Assembly (NCBI RefSeq): GCF_019578655.1
Contig: NC_063264.1
Location: 18,464,429-18,528,428 of the forward strand
Source of the DNA: Ricinus communis
Lineage: Eukaryota; Streptophyta; Magnoliopsida; Malpighiales; Euphorbiaceae
Length of the DNA: 64,000 nucleotides
Direction: 5' to 3'
The notes under the pieces are model-generated. The model saw only the letters and a program-made list of their open reading frames with translations. It ran no database searches and had not been told where the DNA came from. Below are positions 10,211 to 21,469 of this stretch, one piece after another; position 1 is the stretch's first letter, and every line of letters begins with the position of its first letter. Position numbers and translations under genes: made by a program.

Positions 10211-13130
10211 ATTCACAAATATACCATTCTTATGGGGTTGTTTTCTCATAATCACAATATAGTCCCTTTTCGGGGTTGTTTTCTCATATTCACAAATATA
10301 CCCCTCTTACGGGGTTATTTTCTCATACTAAAAAATATAACCCTTTTATGGTGTTGTTTTCTTAAACTCAAAAATATACCCCTCTTACGGGGTTGTTTTC
10401 TTATATTCACAAATATACCCTGTTACAGGGTTGTTTTCTCATATTAACAAATATACCCCTCTTACGAGGTTGTTTTCTTATATTGACAAATACACCCCTT
10501 TTACGGGGTTGTTTTCTTATATTAACAAATACACCCCTTTTACGGGGTTGTTCTATCATAATTATAATATATCCCTCTTACAGGGTTGTTTTCTAATTTT
10601 GACATATATACCCCTCTTACTAGGTTGTTTTATCATATTAAGAAGTATACCCATTTACGAGGTTGTGTTATCATATTCACAAATATAATCCTCTTACGTG
10701 ATTGATTTCTCGTATTCATAAATATATCACTTTTTTATGGTGTTGTTTACTCATACTCATAAATATACCTGATTTACGGGGTTGTTTTCTTATATTGATA
10801 AATATACCCCTCTTACGGGCGTTATTTTCTCATGTTAAAAAAATATATCCGTTTTATGGCATGTTTACTCATATTGAGAAATATAGCCGACTTAGGGGGT
10901 TGTTTTCTTTTATTGACAAATATACCCCTCTTATAGGGTTGTTTTATCATATGAAGAAATATACCGCTTTTATCGGTTATTTTTTTTATACTCACAAATA
11001 TACCATTATGAGGGGGTTGTTTTCTCATTTTCACAAATATATCCCTCTTACATGATTGTTTTCTAATATGTGACAAAATATATCCCCTTTAGGCAGCTGT
11101 TTTTTCATATTTATAAATATATCCCTTTTACGGTGTTGTTTCCTCATACTCACGATACAGAGTTATTTTCCTCTACTGACAAAAATACCCATCTTACGGA
11201 GTTGTTTTCTCATATTAAAAATATACCCCTTTGATAGGGTTGTTTCTCATACTTAGAAACATACCCCTCTTATGTGTTGTTTTCTCATACTCATAAACAT
11301 ATCAGTCTTACCAGGTTGTTTTCTCATATTCACAAATATACTCTTGTTACGGGGTTCTTTTCTTATTTTGATAAATACACCCCTTATAGGGGGTTATTGT
11401 ATCATAGTTACAAATATACCTCTCAAACAGGGTTGATTTCTATTATTGACAAATATACCCTTTTTTGTGTTATATTCTCATATTAAAAAATATACCCCTG
11501 TTACGAGGTTGTTTTCTTATATTCACAAATATACCACAATTATAAGGTTGATTTCTCATATTCATAAATATATCATTTTTAGGGCGTTCCTTCATCATAG
11601 TCATAAATATACCCGACTTACGAGGTTGTTTTCTTATACTGACAAATATACCTCTCTTACAAGGTTGTTGTCTCATATAAAAAAATATTACCCCTTTTAT
11701 AGGATTGTGTTCTGATACTCACAAATATAACACTATTACGAGGTTTTTTCTCATATTTACAAATATACCCTTCTTACGGGGTTGTTTTCTCATAATCACA
11801 ATATACCCCTTTTCCGGGTTGTTTTCTCATATTCACAAATATACCCCTCTTATGGGGTTATTTTCTCATATTAAAAAAGATAACCCTCTTACGGGGTTGT
11901 TTGCTCATACTAGAAAATGTATCCCTATTACGGGGTTGTTTTCTCATACTAAAAAATATATCCCTCTTACGGGGTTATTTTCTCATATTCACAAATATAC
12001 CCCTCTTACATGGTTGTTTTCTCATATTAACAAATATACCCCTCTTACGGGGTTTTTTCTTATATTGACAAATATATCCCTTTTACAGGGTTATTCTATC
12101 ATAATCACAATATACCCCTCTTACGGGGTTATTTTTTAATTTTGACATATATACCCCTCTTACTAGGTTCTCTTATCATATTAAGAAGTATACCCCTTTT
12201 CAGGGTTGTTTTCTCATATTCACAAATATAATCCTCTTACAGGATTGATTTCTCGTATACATAAATATATCACTTTTTTACAGTGGTGTTTACTCATAGT
12301 CACAAATATACCTGATTTACGGGGTTGTTTTCTTATATTGACAAATATACCCCTCTTACGGGGTTGTTTTATGATATGAAGAAATATACCCTTTTTATGG
12401 GGTATTTTTCTGATACTCACAAATATACCATTCTAACGGGATTGTTTTCTCATTTTCATAAATATACCCCTCTTATGATATTGTTTTTTCATATTCACAA
12501 ATATACTCCTCTTATAGAGTTGGTTTCTAACATGGGCAAAAATACCTCTCTTATGTTTTTTCTTTCCATTATTTTCTCATATTCATAAATATATCCTCTT
12601 TACGCGATTATTTTCTCATGTTCATAAATATATCCCTTTTTCGGTGTTGTTTTTTCATAATCACAAATATGTTCCACTTATGGGGTTTTTTTCTTATATT
12701 GACAAGTCTACCCCTCTTACTAGGTTATTTTCATTTATTAAAAAATATACCCCTATTATTGAGCTAATTTGTTATACTCATAAATATATCTCTCTTACAG
12801 GGTTGTTTTTTCATATTCACAAATATACCCCTCTTACGGGGTTGTTTTCTCATCATCACAAATATGCCCCTCTTACGGGGTTGATTTCTCATATTCATAA
12901 ATATACCCCTTTTATGGCATTGTTTCCTCATTCTAACAATATACCTCGCTTACGGAGTTATTTTCTTCTATTGACAAAAATACCCCTCTTACGGAGTTGT
13001 TTTCTCATATTAAAAAATATACCCCTTTAATAGGGTTGTTTTCTCATACTCAGAAAATATACCCCTTTTATATGGTTATTTTCTCATACTCACAAATACA
13101 TCACTCTTACGGGGTTATTTTCTCATATTC
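10211..13130 (+). repeat. 39-bp minisatellite, block A1 (forward)
   Basis: Tandem monomers of 38-41 bp. The forward consensus has a core ACGGGGTTGTTTTCTCATAT, then a variable AT-rich stretch (CACAAATATA or similar), then CCCCTCTT leading into the next core. Spacing check: ttacgggg recurs at 10501 and 10540. About 75 copies, diverged. The left edge cuts the E2 ORF; the right edge ends near 13130 at unique DNA. Open frames here translate to degenerate 13-residue repeats and are not genes. Confidence 0.93.
10237..13110 (+). repeat. ~1.54-kb higher-order duplication within A1
   Basis: Monomer order repeats. The run around 10237 reappears at 11781 (offset 1544), and the diagnostic pair at 10601 (gacatatata monomer followed by an actagg junction) reappears at 12144 (offset 1543). 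Later monomers still correspond but with shifted offset, implying gain or loss of whole monomers. Copy boundary is near 11755. Confidence 0.8.
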
Positions 13131-13519
13131 ATCACGCTTCTTATTACACTATCATCTGCTAGTTTTTATCTTAAGTCCTAAACTGAGTTTCCCTCACACT
13201 TCTGAAGCACCCTCGTGCTTCTTGAAGCTTTAAAATTTTGACTACCAGGTGTCATGAGGCAATTGGCCTATTGTGAGGTGGAATTTTCAACATCTTGCAA
13301 ACTTTTGGTCATGCAAAAAGCGCCCCCGCGCCTTGAAAGCGACCTCGTGCTTTTGGGATCTTTGTATAAGACTTGCATCAACTTTCAAGAATGTTTAGTC
13401 TAAGCTTGGTTCCTTTGGTGCCTGGTACCTTGAAAGCGACCTCGCGCTTTTCTTATATTAGTGATAATTAATTTGGTTGTTAGGATCAAAATAGAGATCA
13501 ATTGCCCCTTAGGTCAACA
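13131..13519. other. Non-repeat island at an array orientation flip
   Basis: Separates forward block A1 from reverse block A2. No ORF of note. It contains a short motif in three variants: around 13203-13226, 13317-13354 and 13430-13452, built on TTGAAAGCGACCTCGYGCTTTT with self-complementary AAGCG/CGCTT ends. Origin not recognised; it may be part of another retroelement. Confidence 0.6.
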
Positions 13520-14012
13520 TGGTATTTGTGAATATGAGAAAAAAAAACTTCGTAAGAGGGGTATATTTGTGACTATGAGAAGACAACCCCGTAAGAGGGG
13601 TATATTTGTGAATATCAGAAAAGACCCCGTAAGAGTGGTATATTTGTGAGTATCAGAACACAATCCCATAAAAGGAGTATATTTGTTAATATGACAAGAC
13701 AACCCCATAAGAGGGGTATATTTGTCAATATGTGAAGACAACCCCGTAAGTCGGGTATATTTGTGAGAATGATTAAACAACACCGTAAAATGGATATATT
13801 TATGAACATAAGAATCAACCCCATAAGAGGGGTGTATTTGTGAATATAAGAAATTAACCTTGTAATAGGGGTATATTTTTTAATATGAGAAAATAACACC
13901 AAAAAATGGGTATATTAATCATTATTAGAAATTAACCCGTTAGAAAGGTATATCTGTGACTATGATAGAACGACCCCCTAAACGGAGCGTATTTGTCAAT
14001 TTAAGAAAACAA
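13520..14012 (-). repeat. 39-bp minisatellite, block A2 (reverse)
   Basis: Same family read on the - strand (units appear as GTAAGAGGGGTATATTTGTG then AATATGAGAAAACAACCCC). About 12 copies between the island and the copia scrap. Confidence 0.9.
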
Positions 14013-14514
14013 TGTTTGTCAAAGCCACTCAACCATAAGCATTTGAAAGAAACTCATATCGAGTTTCAAAGAGCAAAACATACACTAAACCTCTCATTCA
14101 AAAGAAAAAAAAGGGCACACATGTCCCAAAATCTAAGCCAAGAGGAACAAAGCATGCATTCATGTATAAGAACACAAATGTTGATAAATCTTGTTCAGGC
14201 ATGTGTGAAGGTAATTATATGATGTCCAAGCCTCAAGTAAAAGTGGCTAAGAAGACCAATCCAAATCCCATTAAGAATTCTAAGGTCACTTGCCACTATT
14301 GCATGAGAATTGGATACATCAATGTGAAATGAAAAATAAGGAAAATGAACCTTTTCATGAATGAATTTTCCAATGCTAACCCCAAAGGACCCAACCTTGT
14401 TTGGGTACATAAAATCAAGTGAATTGACTCCTTTTTGTAGGTGTGTCTTACATCCATAAGCATAAATCTTTGGCACGTTGATAGTGGATGTTCAAGGCAC
14501 ATGACAGATGACAA
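14013..14514 (+). pseudogene. Ty1/copia gag-protease fragment
   Basis: Frame starting about 14223 reads SKVTCHYCMRIGYINVK then TGA. This aligns with a CCHC knuckle (C-x2-C-x4-H-x4-C) in which His is Tyr and the last Cys (TGC/TGT) is a TGA at 14330-14332. Downstream, a frame gives KGPNLVWVHKIK, the classical pre-protease phrase of copia elements. Then LWHVDSGCSRHMTDD follows, with the protease active-site DSG codons at 14480-14488. The end merges directly into the minisatellite (DDKGYI reads into a monomer). No LTR, RT or integrase of this element is present. A 500-bp captured scrap. Confidence 0.88.
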
Positions 14515-17380
14515 GGGGTATATTTTTTAATATTAGAAAATGATCCCGTAAGAGGGGCATATTTGTAAAAATTAGAGAATAACCCTATGAGAGGGGTATA
14601 TTTATGAATATGAGAAAACAATCTTGTCAGAGCGGTATATTTATGAATATAAGGAAACAATATTGTAAATGGGATATATTTATGAATACAAGAAATCAAC
14701 CCCGTAAGTGTGGTATATTTATGAATGTAAGAAAATAACCAAATAATAAGAGTATATTTTTTAATATGAGAAAACAACTCTATAAGAGAGGTATATTTTT
14801 TAATATGAGAAAACAACCCCATAAGAGGGGTATATTTGTGAATATAAGAAAACAACCTCATAAATTGGGTATATTTGTTAGTATGAGTAAACAACGCAGT
14901 AAAAGTGATATACTTATGAATATGAGAGGTATAGTTGTGAATATGAGAGAACAATCCCATAAAAGGGATAGATTTTTTAATATGAGAAGACAACCCCGTA
15001 AGAGTGGTATATTTGTCAATATAAGAAAACAACCACCTTAGTCGGGTAGATTTTTTAGTATGAGTAAACAACCCCGTAAAAGGGATATATTTATGAATAT
15101 GAGATATGAACCCCGTATTAAGGGTATATTTCTAAATACGAGAAAACAACACCATAAAGTGGTATATTTCTTAATATGAGAAAAACACCCTGTAAGAGGG
15201 GTATATTTGTGAGTATGAGAAAACAACCCTGTTATAGGGGTATATTTGTGACTATAATAGAACAACCCCGTAAAAGAAGTGTATTTGTCAATATAAGGAA
15301 ACAACCTTGTAAGAGAGGTATATTTATGAATATGAGAAAACAACCCCGTACGAAGGGAATATTTATGAATGTGAGAAAACAACCCCCTAAGAGGACTATA
15401 GTTCTCAGTTTGAGAAGACAACCACATTAAAGGGGTATATCTTTTAATATGAGAAAACAACCTAGTAAGAGGGATATATTTATCAATATAAGAAAACAAT
15501 CCCGTAAGTGGGGTATATTTGTGAATATGAGGTAATAAAACCGGAAAGGGTTTTTTTATAAATATGAGAAATTAACTCCGTAAGAGGGGTATATTTGTGT
15601 GCATGAGAAAACAACAGTTGAATATGGTTATATTTCTTAATATGAGAAAACATCTTAGTAAGAGGGGTATATTTGTCAATATTAGAAATACACTCATAAG
15701 AGCAGTATATTTGTGAGTATGATAAAATAACTCCAAAAGAAGGGTATATTTGTCAATATTCAAAAATAACCCCGTAAAAAGAGTTTATTTATGAGTATTA
15801 TCGAACAACCACATAAAAGGGGTGTATTTGTCAATATTAGAAAATAACCCCGTAATAGGGGTATATTTATCAATATGAGAAAATAACCCTGTAAGTGGTA
15901 TATTTGTGAGTTTGAGAGAGCAAGGACATAAAAAGGGTAAATTGTTTAATAAGAGAAACAACCTCACAAGAGTGGTATATTTATCAATATAAGAAAACAA
16001 CCCGTTTGTGGGGTATATTTGTGAGTTTGAGAAAGCAACGCCGTAAAAAGGGTATATTAATGTATATGAGAAATCAACCCCGTAAGAGAGGTATTTTTGC
16101 CAATAATAGAAAATAACCCCGTAAGAGGGGTATATTTATAAATATAAGAAAACAACCCCATAACATGGGAGGATTTGTGAATATAAGAAAAAACCACGTA
16201 ACGTATATTTCAGAGTATGAGAAAACAACCACATAAAAGGGATATATTTTTTAATATGAGAAAACAACCTCGTAAGAGGGAATTTGTCAATATAAGAAAA
16301 CAACCACGTATGTGAATGATATTTGTGAGTATAAAGAAATAACAACGTAAAAGGGACATATCTATGAATATGAAAAATCAACCCCGTATGAGGGATATAT
16401 TTGTTAGTATGAGAAAACAACCCCGTAAAACAGGTATATTCTTTTATATGAGAAAATAACCCTAAAAGCGAGGTGTATTTGTAAATATTAGAAAACTACC
16501 ATATAAGATGGTTATATTTGTGAGTATGATAGAACAATCCATAAAAGGGGTGTATGTGTCAATATAAGAAAACAGCCCCGTAAGAGGGTATATTTATGAA
16601 TATGAGAAAAAAATCCCGTAAGAGCGGTATATTTCTGAATATGAGAAAACAATATATAGAAGTGGTGTATTTGTCAATATAAGGAAACAACCCATTAATA
16701 CGGGTATATTTATGAATATAAGAAAATAACCCTGTACGAGGAGTATATTTGTGAATATGAGAAAAGAACCGCGCAAGAAGGGTATATTTCTAAATATGAG
16801 AAAACAACACCATAAAAGGGATATATTTTTTAATATGAGAAAACAACTCCGTAAGAGGGGTATATTTGTGAATATAAGAAAACAACCCCATTAGAGGAGT
16901 ATATTCGTGAGTATTGGAAAATAACCCATAAGAGGAGTATATTTTTTAAAATGAGAAAACAATCCCGTAAGAGGGGTATATTTTTCAATAGAAAAAAATA
17001 ACCCGTAAGTCCAGTATATTTACAAGTATGAGTGAACAACGTTATCAAAGGGATATATTTATGAATATGAGGCAACAAGCCCGTAAGAGGGGTATGTTTT
17101 TGAATATGAAAACAACACCATAAAAGAGATATATTTAAAATGAAAAAACAATTCTGTAAGAGGGGTATGTTTTTTAATAGAAGAAAATAACCCCGTAAGT
17201 CCAGTATATTTGCGAGTATGAGTGAACAACGTTATCAAAGGGATATATTTATGAATATGAGGCAACAAGCCCATAAGAGGGGTATGTTTTTGAATATGAA
17301 AGACCCCTGTAAAAGGGATATATTTATGAATATGAGATATCAACCCGTATGAGGGTATATTTCTGAATATGAGAAAACAA
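14515..17380 (-). repeat. 39-bp minisatellite, block A3 (reverse)
   Basis: About 73 reverse-oriented monomers. Many are 38-41 bp, some shortened. The right edge ends in E3's truncated 3' LTR at 17380/17381. The 207-codon frame on the - strand (14448-15071) is a 13-residue repeat artefact. Confidence 0.92.
17001..17300 (-). repeat. 190-bp segmental duplication in A3
   Basis: About 110 bp starting at 17001 recur nearly unchanged at 17191 (shared string acccgtaagtccagtatatt-like, then gtgaacaacgttatcaaagg). The offset of 190 is not an exact multiple of 39, so a monomer was shortened before or during the duplication. Confidence 0.8.
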
Positions 17381-17771
17381 TTTCTTTCTTTTAACTAATT
17401 CCCCCTGTAGCCGCCAACACGTGTTCCCAACACAGGCTAGTGTTGATGCCCGTGTCAATCTTTGTGGGTGTGCTCCCTAAAACTTCTGTTTCTTTGATGT
17501 TTGATGCACCAACACGGCCGTGTTGGTGCATGTGTTGGGAACACGGCCAGTGTTGAAACCAACACGGCCCTGTTCAAATTAAGGATGTGCAAACTCGACT
17601 TGTTTCGGCAAGTTTGACGTCTAATTCTTCCCTTTATTACTCTTTGACTTCTTTTGGACCTAAAGCACACAAACAAATGCATAGGGTGAGTGTTGGGACC
17701 AATTCACATCCAAATGTACATAAATTCTGCCTTAAAATCCCTATTTAGATATGTGTATTCTACGCACATCA
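17381..17771 (-). repeat. E3 3' LTR, first 391 bp only
   Basis: Matches 23885-24295 of the 5' LTR: terminal TGATGTG (reverse of CACATCA at 17765-17771), CACGG palindromes, and the break in ttctttcttttaactaattcc. About 1.05 kb of the LTR is missing. Confidence 0.88.
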
Positions 17772-17790
17772 AATAACCCCACACTTAGCT
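17772..17790 (-). other. E3 polypurine tract region
   Basis: Reverse complement reads AGCTAAGTGTGGGGTTATT, as in E1 6510-6527, directly beside the LTR. Confidence 0.8.
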
Positions 17791-19156
17791 CATTGCTTGT
17801 CCCCAAGCAATCAAAAGTAAAATAAGGAAAATAAACCACTAAGGAACAACACTTAAACTCATAAACAAGCTAGAGAGCTCCTGCATATATCCTTAATAAG
17901 CGTAAGTCAAACAAAAAGAAACGAAGCAATCAATTTAAGTATCACAACCAAGATGCCAATAATTCGCACAATACTGTCTCAACAAAATTATTCAAAAGCA
18001 ACTCCTTACCAGATTCACTCTAAATCATTCAAAGTGTTTAAAGGGTAGTGTTTAATCGCTCAATGCATCAACTACTTCCTTACTTACTATATGCTTGCTC
18101 TTAAATCCTACTCCTACCACTTATGGAGAGTCAACAACCATGTCAAAAGGTCTTTATAAGGGTTATAATGGGGATTAGGTAGGGGTAGGTAAACTTGGTA
18201 AGAGTTGAACCTATGGTGTTCTGCAATGAAATACATGACATGCACACAAATCACAATAATCACAAGGGGTAAACAATGGATAGTAGTCCAAGGAGGGAAA
18301 TAGAAATCAAGTTAAAATATTTAGCTCACTTACTTTCTGTCTTTTCATCACCTTTCCCTCTTATTCTTCTTTTTATATATTTTTCTTCTTTCTTTTTTTT
18401 TCTTTTTCTTTTCATAAGGGAAGAACATTCACATAATAGAGTGAATTTCTTTTTGGATTGAAGTAAGCTGCTACAAGATTCCAAAGCTATTCCTAAGACA
18501 AAAATTCCCAATAAAAACAACTCATGTGCAAAATCATAACCCAAAGCAGAATAAAACTAAGTGGTAATGGAATATGATAAAAAAATAGTGAAAGAAGGGG
18601 TTATCGACAGAATTAATAAACGAATGAAGGCTATTTGGCTAGAATGAAAAACCTAAGTGCCTCTATCATACCAAAGTGTTAAACTCTCCTTGTGGCCCTC
18701 ATAAGCATTACCGTGCAAGTTCTAAAAGTAAAGGCGATGGTGGCACTCTCAACAAGAAATAAATACAAGCATATAAAGTGTATGCTTACAATTTAGGCTC
18801 AATTTCTCACAAGTGTGCTTTTGAGTAGGTTCCAAACAAAAATCATCAAAACAGAATTAGATAAACCAAAGCACCTTAGTACAAAACTCAAACTAATTAT
18901 CTTACATTCTTTCGCAAAACTCAACATTATCGGTTTTACCCGATCACATGGACATAAACAGGATTTCAAAAGCAAGCCAACAGTAAGAGCATAGAAACAA
19001 AGTGGAAAATTTTTAAAATTTTATAAAAATTGCACAAAGAATAAACAAATAACTGAGATGGGATAAATATCAGCCACCCCACACTTGAAGGACACACTGT
19101 CCCCAATGTACAAAATATAAGAAATCAAAAAGGAGAAAGAACTAATACTGCCATGA
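17791..19156 (-). other. E3 3' non-coding region with a purine run
   Basis: No gene. On the sense (-) strand about 18361-18420 is an almost pure A/G run, conserved in E2 (about 8255-8310) and E4 (about 39375-39425). The rest is AT-rich and matches E2 and E4. Confidence 0.75.
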
Positions 19157-20769
19157 CTATAGCTCCGGAGTGAAAAGAGGTGCATCAGCAGGTATATCAG
19201 GGCGTTGGCTGGTCTGTGGTGGAGGAGTGGCTGCTCTTTGAGGATCGGAAGTAGTGTCACATATAGGAGTTGGTGGATTAGCAGGAGCAGCGTCAATAGG
19301 AGGCTCGTCAGGCTGTTGTGTTGAAGGGTGCTCAGTCGGAGAGGGACGGCCAACTGGATCATCTGCTAGAGGTATGTCAAAATGGCTCTGCTCTGGAACT
19401 TGGCTCTGTGGACAAGCAGGTGCAAAGTCTGTAGCAAAAATATCATCAAACATGTCATTGGCCATAGAGGCCTTTAACCTACCTCCCTGCTCAATCAGGG
19501 CCCGAAGCATAGCCTTCTGCCTCTCAAACTGAGCCATCATCTAGCTTTGAAACTCAGCCTGACACTGTAAAAGGTCCTACTGAAAAGCCTCTTGTCGAAT
19601 GAAATGCTGCTGCTGCTCCTATGCCAACCTTTGCACCATAAGTTGCAGCTCTCTAAACTCAATTGGAGAGACTCCTAAAACAGCTGATGAAGAGCCAGAA
19701 GGAGCTGAAGTAGATGGTCTGGAGGAAGACTCCGGAATATCAGAAGAAGGTGGGACATCCTGTGTACCATGGGCTCATGGGGCAGGTCGCTCCTCTCTGA
19801 GTGCTACCAAGAGAACATTCCTCAGTCTATACTCTGGTCCTAGCGGACCCTGCGTATGAGTCACCATCCCCATACTAACCAATTGGGGAAGTCCCAACAT
19901 CTCCATCACCCCCAGCTATGTCAAATGTGGTATCGCCTCCTCTAAAACTCCTAAGCTCTTAGCTAGTTAAGTAATGTAAGTCCCAAAATAGAAAAATACC
20001 TTCTTTGAGTTGTTGCAGAAGGCACTAATCTGTCTGGCCAACAAATATTCCATGTCGACGGACTGGTGCTGATGCATGCTATAAAGTATAAACAAGTCCG
20101 ATTGGGTAACTACACCACCGCTATCTCCCCTGCCAGTGATGGTCCTAGCCAGCAATGCATGCAAGTACTGTAGTCCCTCAGGCAAGTTAGACGCCTTAGA
20201 CTGGCTGGCACTATATCCCTCAGTGTCATCAGAAATCTCGGCCCACATCTGCGGATATGACACACCAGGCGTATGTATATAGCGACTGTAAACCTCAACA
20301 GCTGCATCGTCATCAGTCCACAAACCCAAGTGTACCCCAAACTGCTGCACACTCATCGTGAAAGACTGCTCTGCTAGTCTGAAACTGATCACATCCGGTT
20401 GTTGGAAGTCCGTGGCGGCTATGCGGAAAGAAAGTGCTTTGGCAAACTCCACGGTCAACTCCCTATATGTTGGTTCAACTATCTCAAAGAATTCTTGAAA
20501 TGGGGCGTCTCGATATATCGGTGATTTGCGGTACCGTCCGACGGTTTCAGTCTTGCTTGATCTATCCTACGCCCCTTTCCTTAATCTTTGTGCCTCATTG
20601 ATTGATATCTCTGCTCAAAGGTGGGCGGCCCTCGGAAAAGTAGGAATCAATGGCGCTGTGGTGGTCTAATTTGGCCTGAATTAGTCAGTGCAGCGCCTGA
20701 CGATCGAGAGGAAAAGGAACCATCGGTCCGCCTCCTCTTGTAAACTCCTGATCCTCATCTAGTGGACAT
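19157..20769 (-). pseudogene. E3 Athila extra-ORF (ORF1/env-position) protein
   Basis: The candidate start is the ATG at 20769, 6 bp after a splice acceptor; its frame meets a TGA after four codons and later shifts. From 20566 a frame stays open for 200 codons to 19967. It reads TVEFAKALSFRI, then MSVQQFGVHLGLWTDDDA, SRYIHTPGVSYPQMW, LARTITGRGDSGGVVTQSDL, FILYSMHQHQSVDMEYLLAR. The same frame resumes after several stops to 19157, ending in a Pro/Thr/Gln-rich tail with an MMAQFERQ helix. The conserved block resembles the function-unknown Athila ORF-1 family. Roughly 530 codons if whole. No membrane span or signal peptide is visible. It lies between gag and the PPT in an element without pol. Confidence 0.78.
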
Positions 20770-20774
20770 GGTAC

Positions 20775-21333
20775 CTGAAAAAGAAATTTTAAGTACTAAG
20801 GATCAACGAAATTCTGGCAGCATAACGGCATAAAATGGACAAACTGAACAATTTAACTTGATAAAATTAAACCGCTCAATGTCCTGCAAAGAAAATTCAA
20901 TCCACAATACTACCAACCAATTCTAACTAATTAAATTTTTAATTTATCCACATGGAGTTTAACTTCGCCATAATCCATCAAAAGGCAAACCAACATGCTA
21001 ATATAAAACAGATACAATAGAGTCGACTATATATGACAGAGCCTATTGTTTAGTGGCCAACAATAATAATAAAGAGAAAAATAAAGAATTAATCACAATC
21101 ATGAATAATGGTAGAAAAGAAAAACGGAAAATATGAGCAAGTTAAGTATATAAACTAAATTAAAGAAAACAAAAGAAAATTAAGCACAAACATGAATGTA
21201 AATGCATGCACCAAATAATAAAATAAGGAAATAAACTGAAAAAAAATTGAAACACATATTCAAACACAAAGAAAAATAAATTTGAACTAGTATCAAAATA
21301 AAATAACGGAAAATGAAGTTGGAGGATACTTAC
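20775..21333 (-). other. Predicted 559-bp intron in leader of E3 extra ORF
   Basis: On the - strand a donor GTAAGTATCC begins at 21333 (exon ends ...TTGTCAA). An acceptor TTTCTTTTTCAG ends at 20775, followed by GTACC and the ATG at 20769. The interior is strongly AT-rich, as plant introns are, and has no coding content. Seen only in E3; E2 is cut off before it and E4 has lost it. Predicted from sequence only. Confidence 0.6.
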
Positions 21334-21424
21334 TTGACAAACGCAATATCCAAAGCCTTCGAGATGAGAAATAAGAAGTGAGAGAGTAAGAGAGGAGAGA
21401 ATTGCTAAAACTAAAAGGAGAGCA

Positions 21425-21461
21425 ATATTTTTGGCTATTTCGAAATGAAGTGGTATATATA
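21425..21461 (-). promoter_or_regulatory. TATA-like box before the E3 extra-ORF leader
   Basis: TATATATA at 21461-21454 on the - strand, inside CCTATATATACC. It is followed after ~30 bp by a CT-rich leader (21420-21355, with CTCTCCTCTCTTACTCTCTC) and then the splice donor at 21333. The spacing fits a plant core promoter with a pyrimidine-rich 5' UTR. It lies inside the element, far from the LTR. Inference from motif order. Confidence 0.5.
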
Positions 21462-21469
21462 GGCAGTGT

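Noticed and set aside
10211..13130. CRISPR-like regular spacing of a conserved ~20-bp core and variable ~19-bp part
   Set aside because: The variable parts are diverged versions of each other, not unique spacers. The setting is a plant nuclear genome with no cas genes, and monomer order is duplicated in blocks.
10211..17380. Minisatellite as an intrinsic part of the Athila-like elements (as in elements with tandem repeats in their untranslated regions)
   Set aside because: E1, E3 and E4 contain no monomers inside their LTR-to-LTR spans, and the array meets the elements at unrelated internal positions.
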